A stretch of DNA of 64,000 nt from positions 62,001 to 126,000 of the forward strand of contig CACWLL010000003.1 of assembly GCA_902761735.1 (NCBI GenBank), in the 5' to 3' direction. Source of the DNA: an uncultured bacterium (GTDB lineage Bacteria; Cyanobacteriota; Vampirovibrionia; Gastranaerophilales; Gastranaerophilaceae). The position numbers and the translations under genes are program-made. Numbering within the stretch: position 1 is the first letter of the stretch; every line of letters starts with the position of its first letter. Of this stretch, positions 18,157 through 27,832 are shown piece after piece. Under the pieces are notes generated by a model that saw only the letters and a list, made by a program, of their open reading frames with translations, had not been told where the DNA came from and searched no databases.

Positions 18157-19326
18157 TTAGTTAAAAAGCCTTTCAAATTTTGGCGTTAACCTATCTGTAA
18201 TTTCCTGATAATTTACCGGAACAGGTGTTGGTTTTGCGGTCTTAATTATTGTCAAAAACACTTTCGCATTTTTTGGAGATTTTCCATCAAGAAAATATTT
18301 CGAATTTGCAGCATCCTGTCTTGCCGGTACAATCAAGCCGCTCTTTGCAAGCTGTTCTATATTGTTCTTTGATGACAAATAATTTATCAACTTGATTGCT
18401 TCAGTTTTGTGTTTTGTATTTTTTGAAATAGCCCACCCTGAAGCATCGAGTGGAACAATACTGCCCGCTGTACCATTTGGAAACGCTGCTATATCCCATT
18501 TAAATTTTGCTTCTTCTCTATATTTTGGAACAAGCCATCTGCCAGTAATATGCATTGCTATACGACCTTGCAAAAACATTTGTGCCATCGTTGCACTTGC
18601 ACTCTCACTTGCCAACGGCGCAACATGGTATTTTTTTCTTAAATTTGCATAATAATTTAACGCTCTTTGAGAATTATCATTATCTATAATTAAAGTTTTT
18701 AAATCATCATCTAAAATTCCGCCGCCCTCACTCATTAAAAAAGGCAAAATATACATAGGTTTTTCTTCAAAGCTCACCCCAAATTTTCCATCTTTGGTTA
18801 ATTTTTCAGCAGTATTTAAAAAATCGGAAAATGTCCATTTTTCATCAGGATATTTTACATTGTATTTATCAAAAAAGTCTTTGTTATAAAAGACAACAAG
18901 ATTAGAAACATCTCTTGGCATAGCATAAAGTTTATTTTTAAAACTCAAAGCTTTCAAAACATTTTCATTATATTGGGAAGTATCAAAAACACCGTCTATT
19001 GGTTCTAAAACTCCGGCATTAGCATATATCGGCAAATATAAATTGTTTATAAAAATCACATCCGGCGGAGTATTTGAGGCAAAAAGCAAATGAATTTTTT
19101 GAAAATAATTTTGCGGAATATGCATAAAATCTACTTTTATATCAGGATTTTGTTCTTCAAATTTTTGTAAAATCGGCTTTATAATATCTATTTCTGACTT
19201 AGAACCCCAACTGGCAAATTGAACCACAGTACGAGTATCTTGTGTTGAACAACTACACAATAAAATTAACATTAACATACAGGTAAATATTTTACCCAAA
19301 CTGAATTTTAAAAGCTTCTCTATCAT
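18157..19326 (-). CDS. ABC-transporter sugar-binding lipoprotein
   Basis: The 389-residue protein has a lipoprotein signal (hydrophobic stretch ending LLCSCS, lipobox cysteine near 26) followed by a family 1 extracellular solute-binding domain: VVQFASWGSKSEIDIIKPILQKFEEQNPDIKV, then PDVIFINN and YAMPRDVSNLVVFYNKDFFDKY. Family members deliver sugars or glycerol-phosphate esters to an ABC permease. No permease genes are adjacent, so the transporter must be encoded elsewhere. It ends ten bases after the AMIN-like gene's stop on the same strand. Confidence 0.88.
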   Translation of the reverse strand: MIEKLLKFSLGKIFTCMLMLILLCSCSTQDTRTVVQFASWGSKSEIDIIKPILQKFEEQNPDIKVDFMHIPQNYFQKIHLLFASNTPPDVIFINNLYLPIYANAGVLEPIDGVFDTSQYNENVLKALSFKNKLYAMPRDVSNLVVFYNKDFFDKYNVKYPDEKWTFSDFLNTAEKLTKDGKFGVSFEEKPMYILPFLMSEGGGILDDDLKTLIIDNDNSQRALNYYANLRKKYHVAPLASESASATMAQMFLQGRIAMHITGRWLVPKYREEAKFKWDIAAFPNGTAGSIVPLDASGWAISKNTKHKTEAIKLINYLSSKNNIEQLAKSGLIVPARQDAANSKYFLDGKSPKNAKVFLTIIKTAKPTPVPVNYQEITDRLTPKFERLFN

Positions 19327-19335
19327 CTATTGTGC

Positions 19336-21639
19336 CTATAACTCAATAAGGACACCCATTTTGTCACCGCTTATTTCGACAAGATAACGGTCAGAGCCAA
19401 CTCTTACCATATAGACATTTTCATTATCTTTTCTTACTTGCAGTTTTATATTTTCTGAGTCATTAAATTCTTTTAACGTAGTAATAGAATCACCTACTCT
19501 GCCTATAAGTGATGCTTTACCGTTTTTATCCGAAATAATATAAAATCCGCTTTCTGAATCAATGTTATAACCCGCTTTAACATTCTTGTTTGCCAATATG
19601 TTGGCTTTTTCATGTCTATCAAGCGGAGATGCATAACCTGATGAGATTTTCGCTAATCTGTCAGCAACTTTATTCGAAAGAGATGCAGGTGCCGTAATTT
19701 TGCTTGAAGAATCTGTTATATCAAAAAATTCATCAATTGTAGACATTGAATAACCGGTACTGTTTTTTATAGGAGAGGTTACATTTGAAACTGATGCACG
19801 ATTTAAACTAAACCCACCTTTTGCAATCAAATCCGCAGAACTTAAATTACCATCAGAAAATTTTCTTGCAGGTGAATATAAATTTGAATTTTCAAGATTT
19901 ACATGTTTTGATTCAATATTTCTGCTTGAACGGATAATATCGGAACTGCGTTTCGGGAACGGTGTATTTCTTCTTGTCTGCTCTAATGCAATTTTATTTG
20001 CAAAAGTTGTAAGTTTACGCGATTTTCTCATATCGTCAGCTATGCTGTTTCCTTCGCTATACACTGTATCCAATGCTTGTTTTGCAGAAATATCCTTTTT
20101 TAAATTGGTTCTTTCAACAGAAGGAGACGACTGCAAAGTTCTTTCCAAAGAACTTTTAACAGATTTCAAACTCTGTTTATAACCTGATGAAGTATTATAT
20201 CCGCTTGATTGCGTATCCGCTACCACTTTTAATCTAGGAGCTTTATCCGGAGTTAAACTTTGATTTTTAACTTTTTTTATCGGCTGCACTTTTTCCGGTG
20301 AAGAATTAAGAGCAGGTTTATTATAAGATTTAAATTTTAAATCTTTTTTAGGCTTCAATATTGCATTTCCGTCAGTATATTCAACATCACCAATAATACC
20401 GCTGTCTTCTGCTTTAACAAATTCGTATTCACCATTACCTACATGTCTAAGTATTCCGTCAGAAGGATTGATTTCTTCAGTACAACTAAGGAATTTTTGA
20501 TATTTTTCCTGCCAGTTAAGACTCTTATCTTCAGTAATATTGCTGTAATCCTCAACTATAGGCTTTGCAGGTTGATGTGACAAGTTTTCCTTAAATGATT
20601 TTTTCAAAGTTATTGATTTCTCTATAGAATTTTTGACTGACTTGAAGAAAACTACCAAGCCGGCGAATGCGGCAGCTAAAATAATTAGTAATGTAAGCAT
20701 ATTATTATTATTTCCTTTATTACGTTGGAAGTTATTTGTTTGAGCAGTATTTGTACTTGTTTGTTGACTTGTTTGAATATTACTATCTGCATTATTTGCA
20801 GTTTGGTTTTTCAAGTTTTTATTTTCGTTTATTATATCTTGTCTTAAATTAGCCAAGGTATTATCTTTTTGGTTAGAAATTTTTTCTGTCAATTTTGTAT
20901 CTTTTTTGACCTGATTGTTCAAGCTTTCTTTTGCATTAACCTTTTCTGCCGATGATGCATTACCCTTGTTGGTTTTTGCTACAGAAACTGCAGGCGCAGT
21001 AGCAATTACTTCTCTGACCTGTTCGATAATAGATTTTGGACGAATGTCCTCTTGAACTTTCTTTTTACTTTCAACAGGTTTTGCTGTCGGTTTTGTTACA
21101 TTTTCTGCCGTAAATACCATAGGTTCAGGTTTGGCTTTTGGCTGAGGTACATTTACGGTTTGAACCGGTGCTTTGTATGTATTATTTGAAGAACTCGGGG
21201 TATATCCTCTTGTTTGAGCAATAAGATTTTTGTATGCTTTTTGTTCTTCTGTTAACGGGGTACTCTTTTTTGTTGAAGTAGAAATCGATACCGGCTTTGT
21301 TGTTGTAACAGTAACCTTTGTATATCCGCTAGAACCGTCTTCTACCGATTTAACAGAAACATCTGATACAATATCTTTTATTGAAGAAATATCAACATTT
21401 GAACTTGATGAGCCGGAAACATTCGGCATTAAAATAACGTATTTGTTATCCGATTTTTTTGAAACAGCAACATTTTCATCATACGGATTATCAGTATAAA
21501 TAGTAACATTTAAACCGCTATTTGAAGTATTGCTTCTTTGGATATCCAACTTATTCAGGGTATTTGCATTTGCTGCAAGTGACAACATACTCAAACCGAG
21601 TATTAAACATAACGTGATATTATTATACTTTTTGTTCAT
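19336..21639 (-). CDS. AMIN-like domain protein with internal TM and Ser-rich linker
   Basis: Started at the ATG at 21639 (AAGGTT upstream), the product is 767 residues. It has a signal peptide (ending ANA), then a beta-rich domain with LNVTIYTDNPY, KYVILMPNVSG and ISSIKDIVSDVSV that resembles the AMIN domain of cyanobacterial PilQ and amidases. A long low-complexity Asn/Gln/Thr region follows, then one transmembrane segment (MLTLLIILAAAFAGLVVFF, about residue 315) and a Ser/Lys-rich cytoplasmic part. A cell-envelope or pilus-related role is inferred only from the AMIN-like domain. An upstream in-frame start would add 23 residues without a signal peptide. Confidence 0.65.
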   Translation of the reverse strand: MNKKYNNITLCLILGLSMLSLAANANTLNKLDIQRSNTSNSGLNVTIYTDNPYDENVAVSKKSDNKYVILMPNVSGSSSSNVDISSIKDIVSDVSVKSVEDGSSGYTKVTVTTTKPVSISTSTKKSTPLTEEQKAYKNLIAQTRGYTPSSSNNTYKAPVQTVNVPQPKAKPEPMVFTAENVTKPTAKPVESKKKVQEDIRPKSIIEQVREVIATAPAVSVAKTNKGNASSAEKVNAKESLNNQVKKDTKLTEKISNQKDNTLANLRQDIINENKNLKNQTANNADSNIQTSQQTSTNTAQTNNFQRNKGNNNNMLTLLIILAAAFAGLVVFFKSVKNSIEKSITLKKSFKENLSHQPAKPIVEDYSNITEDKSLNWQEKYQKFLSCTEEINPSDGILRHVGNGEYEFVKAEDSGIIGDVEYTDGNAILKPKKDLKFKSYNKPALNSSPEKVQPIKKVKNQSLTPDKAPRLKVVADTQSSGYNTSSGYKQSLKSVKSSLERTLQSSPSVERTNLKKDISAKQALDTVYSEGNSIADDMRKSRKLTTFANKIALEQTRRNTPFPKRSSDIIRSSRNIESKHVNLENSNLYSPARKFSDGNLSSADLIAKGGFSLNRASVSNVTSPIKNSTGYSMSTIDEFFDITDSSSKITAPASLSNKVADRLAKISSGYASPLDRHEKANILANKNVKAGYNIDSESGFYIISDKNGKASLIGRVGDSITTLKEFNDSENIKLQVRKDNENVYMVRVGSDRYLVEISGDKMGVLIEL

Positions 21640-21739
21640 ATTTAACCTTATTGATATTTTCCCACTATATATGTATATAATACTCTGACACAAAAAAATT
21701 TGCCACATTGTTAAAAAATTTATACTTTTATGTTAAGAT

Positions 21740-22636
21740 ATGTATATGAAAAGTGGTTTTACAGCAATAATAGGACGCCCGAATGTCGGCAAATCTACCC
21801 TGCTTAACCAAATCTTGGGGCAGAAAATTGTTATTGCAACCGATAAAGCACAAACTACCCGCAAAAGAATTAAAGGGATTTACACAACTGAAAAGGGACA
21901 AATTGTTTTTATTGATACCCCCGGAGTTCATAAACCGCTTAACAAATTAGGCGAATTTCTTCTTGATGAAGCAAAAATTGCTGTTCCTGATGCGGACTTG
22001 ATACTGTTTCTTGTTGATGGCTCAGAACCCGCAGGAAAGGGAGATAAATGGATTGCAAATAATATTCTTAAAACGGATATTCCCGTTCTGATTGTTATGA
22101 ATAAAGTTGATAAAGTTAAAAAGATGGGAAAAATTGAAGAAAATCTGCTATCTTATAAAACGCTTTTTGAAAAAAACTATCCGGTAGTAAAAATTTCAGC
22201 AAAAACAGGCAGGAATATTGATACTCTCTTAAAAAATATTTATAAAGAACTACCAAATGGAGATTACCTCTATCCGGAAGATGTTGTAACCGAAGAAACA
22301 ATGCGAGATGTAACAGAAGAAATTATTCGTGAAAAAATTCTTTTAAATACCAGTGATGAAATCCCTCATTCCGTAGCGGTAAAAGTTGAGAACTACTTTG
22401 AGCAGGAAGATATTGATAAAATTTATGCAACAATTTATTGTGAACAAAAAAGTCAAAAAGGTATTTTGATTGGTAAAGGCGGGTCTTTATTGAAAAAAAT
22501 CGGCACCGAAGCAAGATTGGAGTTAGAAAAAATTACCGAGAAAAAGGTTTTTCTTTCTCTTGAAGTTAAGGTTGAGAAAGATTGGCGCAAAAAACAAAAT
22601 TCTCTAAATAATTTTGGTTATAAAAGTGAAAAATAA
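21740..22636 (+). CDS. era: GTPase Era
   Basis: Era binds the 3' end of 16S rRNA and helps assemble the 30S subunit. The G domain shows G1 GRPNVGKS (residues 12-19), the switch region TTRKRIKGIYT, G3 DTPG and G4 NKVD. The C-terminal KH domain has GKGGSLLKKIGTEARLELE. The 298-residue length is normal. Two starts are possible, 21740 and 21746. A -10-like TAAGAT lies 6 bases before the second and no Shine-Dalgarno is present, so the mRNA may be leaderless from 21746. It is divergent from the AMIN-like gene. Confidence 0.95.
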   Translation: MYMKSGFTAIIGRPNVGKSTLLNQILGQKIVIATDKAQTTRKRIKGIYTTEKGQIVFIDTPGVHKPLNKLGEFLLDEAKIAVPDADLILFLVDGSEPAGKGDKWIANNILKTDIPVLIVMNKVDKVKKMGKIEENLLSYKTLFEKNYPVVKISAKTGRNIDTLLKNIYKELPNGDYLYPEDVVTEETMRDVTEEIIREKILLNTSDEIPHSVAVKVENYFEQEDIDKIYATIYCEQKSQKGILIGKGGSLLKKIGTEARLELEKITEKKVFLSLEVKVEKDWRKKQNSLNNFGYKSEK

Positions 22637-22639
22637 TTA

Positions 22640-22987
22640 TTAAAGAAACTCAAATAAAACAGGAACCATAAATTCTGTTTTTTGAGCAAGAGCAACTATA
22701 TTCACTACAACAATAACTATATTAAAGATTACAATAGCCGTACCAAATATCCATCCCAATATCCAGCCGATTACAGGAACAGTAAATGCTATTGTTATCA
22801 ACAAAATGAGCAATTCAAAATTGAATAACCCCTTACATACATCATAAGTCCCTTCACTAAGATACTTTTTGCAAAACATAATTGCTATAAAAGCAGGCAA
22901 ACAAAAAGCAAATAAAGAACCAAGTAAGACTAAAATAAAAATCAATTTATCATTATCGTTTTTAAACTCAACCTTATATCTTTTCAT
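22640..22987 (-). CDS. Small DUF4870-like membrane protein
   Basis: The 115-residue protein has about three transmembrane segments. Its C-terminal half (VPVIGWILGWIFGTAIVIFNIVIVVVNIVALA) has the hydrophobic pattern of DUF4870/Tic20-like small membrane proteins. The function of that group is unknown. It is convergent with era, only 3 bases from its stop. Confidence 0.55.
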   Translation of the reverse strand: MKRYKVEFKNDNDKLIFILVLLGSLFAFCLPAFIAIMFCKKYLSEGTYDVCKGLFNFELLILLITIAFTVPVIGWILGWIFGTAIVIFNIVIVVVNIVALAQKTEFMVPVLFEFL

Positions 22988-23065
22988 ATTTCCCTCAATA
23001 CGTTATATTCTAACAAAAACAGGATAACAACTTTTCCTTATATTGTCAAAATTATATGCTGAATT

Positions 23066-25030
23066 TTATTTTTCGGTAAGTGGAGTAAGCATAATATCCC
23101 CGTTTGAATTAACCTGAACACTGTAATCTTTACCATATAATTTTTCCGCATTCTGCTTTATTCTTTGAAGTTCTTCTTTTGAAAGAGCGTTCTGAGAGGT
23201 GTTGCCCATATTATCACCGTTTTCCCTCGTTATAGTTGTCCTGCTGTTATATATAATTACTCTGCCATCCTCGCCAACAATTGCATTATCTCCAAAATCG
23301 TACTTGTCGGCAATTTTTCTTAATATTTTATCAACCGAACAAACACTTGCATCTCCAAAGAAATCAATAAATTGTTCTCTTGTTACTTTCAGTGTTATCG
23401 AAGTATCCCAGGGGTTTACAAGATAGACGTATTCATTATCAGCACCAACAACGGAATATGCATGTTTTCTTTGTAATTTATGACTTGTTTTATCATCAGC
23501 TTCTGCTTCGAAATCGGATTCATCTGCTCTAAAAGGGTTTGTACTTGCTACAGTAACCAAATACTTGCCGTTTGTAAGGTACTCGTCAATAAATGCTTCC
23601 GTAAAAATAAATTTATTTGAATATACTGTTTCATTTAAAAATCCCCCTCTGCCCAACAAAATTTCATAGGCGTAGTTAGGATTACCTCCTTCTATGTTAT
23701 TATCTTCCATTTTTAGTTTATGAAGTATATTATTAATTAAAATAGGATTCTCATCTAAATATCTTTTCACTGCCATTTCCAACGCCCTTACATCCAAATC
23801 TCCGGATGCAAGTTTATTTTCCGCTAAAATTTCATCTTTAGTAAATTTATATGTTTTATCAACATGAACAAGGTTAACCGTAACATTACCTTCTTTATCT
23901 ACAGATATTTGTTCATTTAAGAGTTTTGCTGTTGCAGGATTATTCATAATAGTTTTTATTGCGGCTAAGAACCAACAATCTCCGGTAGTACCTTGCTCAA
24001 AATTGCCGTCAATTTTACCATTTGGCGCATCATTTATTTCTTCATAATAACCTTTATCAAATTCATTTTTCTGGGTATCTTCCAATTGTTTCATGAGCTT
24101 TTCAATTTTTTTGGCACTCATTGGAGAAAAACCGTCACGTTCTTCGTCAATCAATTCATAAAAAGTTTCTTTAAAGCCATCAATTCTGCCTATATAACTC
24201 TTTCTTGCTTCTATATACAAATCAATAACTTTTTTCGACAACTCTGCACGTTTTTCCGCAGAAAGACCTCGTTCGGTCATAATATCACTAATAAGACTAC
24301 TTCCCGATATTTCTTTATAATCGGCCATTACCTCTTCTATATCATACTTTGTTAATTCACCCAGATGTTTTTCTAAATTTTTACCCGTAGTACAGATTAC
24401 ACCATATTTTTTTGCGGTTATATCTGCATATAATCTCTCCGGAATTACGTTGTGTCTTACCCCGTCAACATTTTTATAAGCAACCAATTTATCAAATTTA
24501 CTGTCATACATAGCGTATTTTGCTTCTCGTCCATTTTCATCAAAATAAGTTATACTGCTAACGTCCCTAGGATGTTGAGGGTCTGCCAGAATAATTTCAA
24601 TCACAGGACATCCTGTTTTCTTATCTATTATAGTAGTTTGACTTGACATTGGATTTTTAATTTCATATTCCGTTTCCGGATATCTTTTTTTAAGAGCTTC
24701 TCTTGTATAAAGATTTTTGTCGAAATATTCTGATGGAGTTTCTTTCATCTCATCTATATCAATTTCTCCATCTTCAATTTTTTGGATTAATGTTTTAAGT
24801 TCTGAATTTTCTGCAACAGAATTTTTCGTATCAGAATTGATACCATCGGCTTTATTTAGTAATCTTTGAAATAAATCATATTCTTCTTCGGATAACTTTC
24901 CGTCACCGTTATCTATAAGTCCGAATATTGTATTCAAATATTCATTTTTTATCTCTTGTTTTGACCATTCTTTACCTATTATAGGCTCAAATTTACCCAC
25001 TTTCTTACTGTTTTCAAATTGAAAATCCAT
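23066..25030 (-). CDS. Calpain-like cysteine peptidase with EF-hand-like N-terminus
   Basis: This 654-residue protein carries a family C2 (calpain) catalytic core: C352 in GTTGDCWFLAAI, H523 in HAYSVVGA and N539 in NPWDTS, in the correct order and spacing. Near the N-terminus, NTIFGLIDNGDGKLSEEEYD resembles an EF-hand loop with a degenerate first position. No signal peptide is visible, so either it acts in the cytoplasm or its export does not use Sec. Bacterial calpain-like proteins are scattered and their substrates are mostly unknown. AAAGG precedes the ATG. The next gene upstream on this strand is also a peptidase. Confidence 0.85.
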   Translation of the reverse strand: MDFQFENSKKVGKFEPIIGKEWSKQEIKNEYLNTIFGLIDNGDGKLSEEEYDLFQRLLNKADGINSDTKNSVAENSELKTLIQKIEDGEIDIDEMKETPSEYFDKNLYTREALKKRYPETEYEIKNPMSSQTTIIDKKTGCPVIEIILADPQHPRDVSSITYFDENGREAKYAMYDSKFDKLVAYKNVDGVRHNVIPERLYADITAKKYGVICTTGKNLEKHLGELTKYDIEEVMADYKEISGSSLISDIMTERGLSAEKRAELSKKVIDLYIEARKSYIGRIDGFKETFYELIDEERDGFSPMSAKKIEKLMKQLEDTQKNEFDKGYYEEINDAPNGKIDGNFEQGTTGDCWFLAAIKTIMNNPATAKLLNEQISVDKEGNVTVNLVHVDKTYKFTKDEILAENKLASGDLDVRALEMAVKRYLDENPILINNILHKLKMEDNNIEGGNPNYAYEILLGRGGFLNETVYSNKFIFTEAFIDEYLTNGKYLVTVASTNPFRADESDFEAEADDKTSHKLQRKHAYSVVGADNEYVYLVNPWDTSITLKVTREQFIDFFGDASVCSVDKILRKIADKYDFGDNAIVGEDGRVIIYNSRTTITRENGDNMGNTSQNALSKEELQRIKQNAEKLYGKDYSVQVNSNGDIMLTPLTEK

Positions 25031-25124
25031 ACAAAAACCTTTCTACATAATATTCGTATTATATAACGGCAGATTAAGTCGATTTCTTTAATAATATAAA
25101 TTTTTATTTGTAAAAACCATTTAT

Positions 25125-25658
25125 TTAATTTTTATAAATTGCTCCGAGTACATACAAATCATTTTCACTCAAAACAGAAATATTTTTTTTATGAGGAACA
25201 TACATGATGTCGTCGATATCAACACCATGTCCTAAACCTAATGCATGCCCGAATTCATGCAATATTGCACAATAGATACTTAAATCAGTAGTTTCTTTTC
25301 CGGAAAATTCATTTGGCAACCCAACCTCTATTGAAACTTTTTTTATAGAATTACCTATAACACTCAAATATTTACACATTCCCTCATATACACGCCCAAC
25401 TTTTACCCAATGCACCGTTACATCAGCCTGTTGAGGGTTATCTGATTTTTGAAAACAAAGATTTATTCCGTTTGATTTCAACGTATTATTCCAATAAGTT
25501 AATGCTTTATCAACCTGAGAATACAGAAAATTTTTGTTAGATATATTTGCACTAATCGGAGTAACGTATACATTAACAAGCTGTTTATCCCATCGACACA
25601 GCTGTCCTCGTATTTTTGAGTTTTCGATATAAACATTAATATTTTGTGCAACCGTCAT
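25125..25658 (-). CDS. Matrixin-type (metzincin) zinc metallopeptidase
   Basis: The 177-residue protein has the extended zinc motif HEFGHALGLGH (H134, E135, H138, H144) and a following DIMY that would be the Met-turn, which is the signature of family M10A matrixins. It is close to a bare catalytic domain: no signal peptide, propeptide or C-terminal repeat is visible. Residues 40-110 form the expected N-terminal beta-sheet. A -10-like TATAAT ends 6 bases before the ATG and there is no ribosome site, suggesting leaderless translation. Together with the calpain-like gene it makes a peptidase pair. Confidence 0.85.
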   Translation of the reverse strand: MTVAQNINVYIENSKIRGQLCRWDKQLVNVYVTPISANISNKNFLYSQVDKALTYWNNTLKSNGINLCFQKSDNPQQADVTVHWVKVGRVYEGMCKYLSVIGNSIKKVSIEVGLPNEFSGKETTDLSIYCAILHEFGHALGLGHGVDIDDIMYVPHKKNISVLSENDLYVLGAIYKN

Positions 25659-25664
25659 AAAAGA

Positions 25665-25670
25665 ATTATA
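25665..25670 (-). promoter_or_regulatory. -10 box for leaderless metallopeptidase mRNA
   Basis: On the reverse strand TATAAT is separated from the ATG by 6 bases, so transcription would begin at or near the start codon. The -35 region is not clear. Confidence 0.45.
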
Positions 25671-25713
25671 CTATATAAAAAATATCTTTTATCGTTTTTT
25701 ATAACAAAAAAAA

Positions 25714-25735
25714 GAGCCTTAAAGGCTCATTGGAA
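25714..25735 (-). terminator. Reverse-strand terminator without an assigned gene
   Basis: GAGCCT/AGGCTC form a stem (25714-25728). The T-run follows on the reverse strand only, so it should stop leftward transcription. No leftward gene lies immediately to the right of it. Confidence 0.6.
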
Positions 25736-26078
25736 TTAAGAATAGTTGGAAGTATGAAAAAGATTTTATTATACGATTATTAAATTAGATAAACCAACAA
25801 AAAACAATTGCCCGAGTAGAGAATTTTAAATACGAAATATTTTATATTAAGTTTTGTAAAACAATTATATGCTTTTATTTTAAGATTTTTAAATAGCCAT
25901 ACGGCTAAAATTGAAATATACAAAATGAAAATGATATTATCCCATTTGCCAGTTATATTAAAGATATTATATATAGAACATATTCTTAACGAGAAAAAAT
26001 ATGTATAAAATACAAAAATAATACCCCTAAAGTTAATAAACCGCCATAGCCAAAAAATATAAAATATTTATAGAAATA
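25736..26078. other. Intergenic region; possible small RNA
   Basis: This stretch has no supported gene on either strand. It contains a short perfect hairpin, TAGCC-GTAT-GGCTA, near 25896-25909. The leftward terminator at its left end would fit a small RNA transcribed leftward. I see nothing else. Confidence 0.3.
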
Positions 26079-26091
26079 AGGAGGGGAATAA

Positions 26092-26328
26092 TTGAATATT
26101 AACACTGGCAGAAATTCTCGTGTGGAAGCAATTGTAAACCTTAGCCCACGAGAAAATAGCATATTGGAATATGCAGCACAAGGATTAGATAATAAAGAGA
26201 TAGGACAAAAATTATATATCAGTCATCACACAGTAAAAGCTCACATGGCATCAGTAATGAGAAAACTTGATGCTAATAACAGAACAAATGCAATATATAT
26301 TGCAATGAAACAACATATTATAAATTAA
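26092..26328 (+). CDS. Small LuxR-type HTH regulator
   Basis: The 78-residue protein is a lone GerE/LuxR DNA-binding domain: LSPRENSILEYAAQGLDNKEIGQKLYISHHTVKAHMASVMRKL. There is no receiver or ligand-binding domain. It starts with TTG after a very strong AAGGAGGGG site. The targets are unknown. Stand-alone LuxR-HTH proteins of this size occur in cyanobacteria and in Gram-positives (GerE). Confidence 0.85.
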   Translation: MNINTGRNSRVEAIVNLSPRENSILEYAAQGLDNKEIGQKLYISHHTVKAHMASVMRKLDANNRTNAIYIAMKQHIIN

Positions 26329-26350
26329 GCAACGTTCTAAAGCATACAAA

Positions 26351-26380
26351 AACGGCACCTTGTTCAGATGCCGCTTTTGT
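26351..26380. terminator. Bidirectional terminator between luxR-type gene and rpsO
   Basis: CGGCA (26353-26357) pairs with TGCCG (26369-26373). There are T-rich flanks on both strands, as suits the two convergent genes. Confidence 0.7.
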
Positions 26381-26393
26381 TGAGTTTGAAAAA

Positions 26394-26663
26394 TTATCCT
26401 CTGATACCGAGTTTTTTAATCAGCGCTCTGTAACCTTCAAGGTTTCTGTCCTTGAGGTAAGAGAGTAATCTTTTTCTTTTACCTACCATCATATAAAGAC
26501 CTCTTTTTGTCGCAAAGTCTTTTTGATTAGATTTCAGGTGTTCCGTTAATTCAGAAATTTTTGCACTTAACATTGCGATTTGAACTTCTGCAGAACCGGT
26601 ATCTTTTTCGTTTGCACCATATTCTTTAATGATGTCTTGTTTGTTTTTCAAATTGATTGACAT
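26394..26663 (-). CDS. rpsO: 30S ribosomal protein S15
   Basis: S15 binds the central domain of 16S rRNA. The 89-residue product has the standard length and motifs: [24 protein letters not shown], then the [18 protein letters not shown] stretch and [11 protein letters not shown] at the C-terminus. It stands alone, with a terminator shared with the convergent regulator gene. Confidence 0.97.
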   Translation of the reverse strand: MSINLKNKQDIIKEYGANEKDTGSAEVQIAMLSAKISELTEHLKSNQKDFATKRGLYMMVGKRKRLLSYLKDRNLEGYRALIKKLGIRG

Positions 26664-26783
26664 AATAATTTTTCCTTTATTTCGTATGAGTACATATTGG
26701 CGTAAGCACTCTACACGACAATATTAATATGGTAAAAGAAAAATTGCAATACATGATTTAAAAATATGTTGCAAAAAGTAAAA

Positions 26784-27695
26784 CTAAGCTATCATTGCTT
26801 TTGCAAGTAATTTTGGATGATTTTTAATGAGTTGATCGGCAAAAACTTTTGCATCAATTTGAGTTATAACAATAGCCATTAAATCTTGAGGTAATTTATC
26901 CAACATTTTAATTTTTTCATCTTCATCAATAACCTTCATAGCTTTTACAACTTCAGGCTGGAATTTGTAGGTCTTTATCATATTAGTATATGCATGAGCG
27001 TCAAACTTTTCATACATTTCATCATGCCCGTGCGCAATCTCTTTGGTTAATTTCTGTTTTGCAACCGGCTGCATAGCCTCTAATGCATCATTAAATTGCA
27101 ACGGATTCAATCCGCCGATTTTTTCCAATAACTCTTTTGAACTTACTTTATCAGAATCTTCTCCACTGACAGCTTCATACATTTGCGCAAGATATTCTTG
27201 CGGAATAAGCTGTAAATTATTCATTATTTTAGTTTTATCCAAATCGGGACTGGTAAGGAATTTATTTAACTCTTCTTCCGGCAGATAGGCCATAATTTCT
27301 TCTTCCGAAAACATCTGAAATACAGTTTTAACAAGTTGATCCGGAGGTAATTCTTCCAACATATCCAACAATTTTGTTAAATCAAAAAACTTCAAACCCT
27401 CATTAAGGTCTTCTTCTTCCATAAGAGGTAAAAATTCTCGTAACTGATCAAGATTCATTTCTTTTAAAAATTCCAATTTATTTTCAGGATTTGCAAGTTT
27501 AAAGATTTTAACAAGCATTCTCGGAGAGGTAAAAATTTCACGAGCAAATGCAACTGCTGCCTGATTGCCTTCTTCAGCTTCGGTCTCAACAATCTCCTCC
27601 ATAGATTTTGAAGCATATACATCACGCATCTTCGCTTCGGAGATGTTAAGTCGTTGCATTATTAGAGTTATGTCGGATTCAATTACTATACTCAT
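26784..27695 (-). CDS. All-helical repeat protein, unknown function
   Basis: The 303-residue acidic protein is predicted all-alpha, with repeated short hydrophobic helices such as LREFLPLMEEEDLNEGLKFF and LLDMLEELPPDQLVKTVFQM. This recalls the superhelical N-terminal domain of MgtE and FliG middle domains, but no transmembrane or CBS region follows. There is no signal peptide. It is upstream of rpsO on the same strand with a 120-base gap. I cannot assign a function. Confidence 0.6.
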   Translation of the reverse strand: MSIVIESDITLIMQRLNISEAKMRDVYASKSMEEIVETEAEEGNQAAVAFAREIFTSPRMLVKIFKLANPENKLEFLKEMNLDQLREFLPLMEEEDLNEGLKFFDLTKLLDMLEELPPDQLVKTVFQMFSEEEIMAYLPEEELNKFLTSPDLDKTKIMNNLQLIPQEYLAQMYEAVSGEDSDKVSSKELLEKIGGLNPLQFNDALEAMQPVAKQKLTKEIAHGHDEMYEKFDAHAYTNMIKTYKFQPEVVKAMKVIDEDEKIKMLDKLPQDLMAIVITQIDAKVFADQLIKNHPKLLAKAMIA

Positions 27696-27820
27696 GTGTG
27701 AAAGACCTCTTATTATTTTCTACGGAATCTTTTGCAAAAAGTTTAATTTTTTTAATGCTTTTGTAAACTTTATTTACAATTATTCGGCTACTTAAATGAT
27801 GATTTTTAAGAAATTAACAT

Positions 27821-27826
27821 TATAAT
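27821..27826 (+). promoter_or_regulatory. -10 box 6 bases before an ATG
   Basis: TATAAT is followed by six bases and the ATG at 27833, with no Shine-Dalgarno. The layout matches the metallopeptidase promoter. Confidence 0.45.
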
Positions 27827-27832
27827 GTCAGT

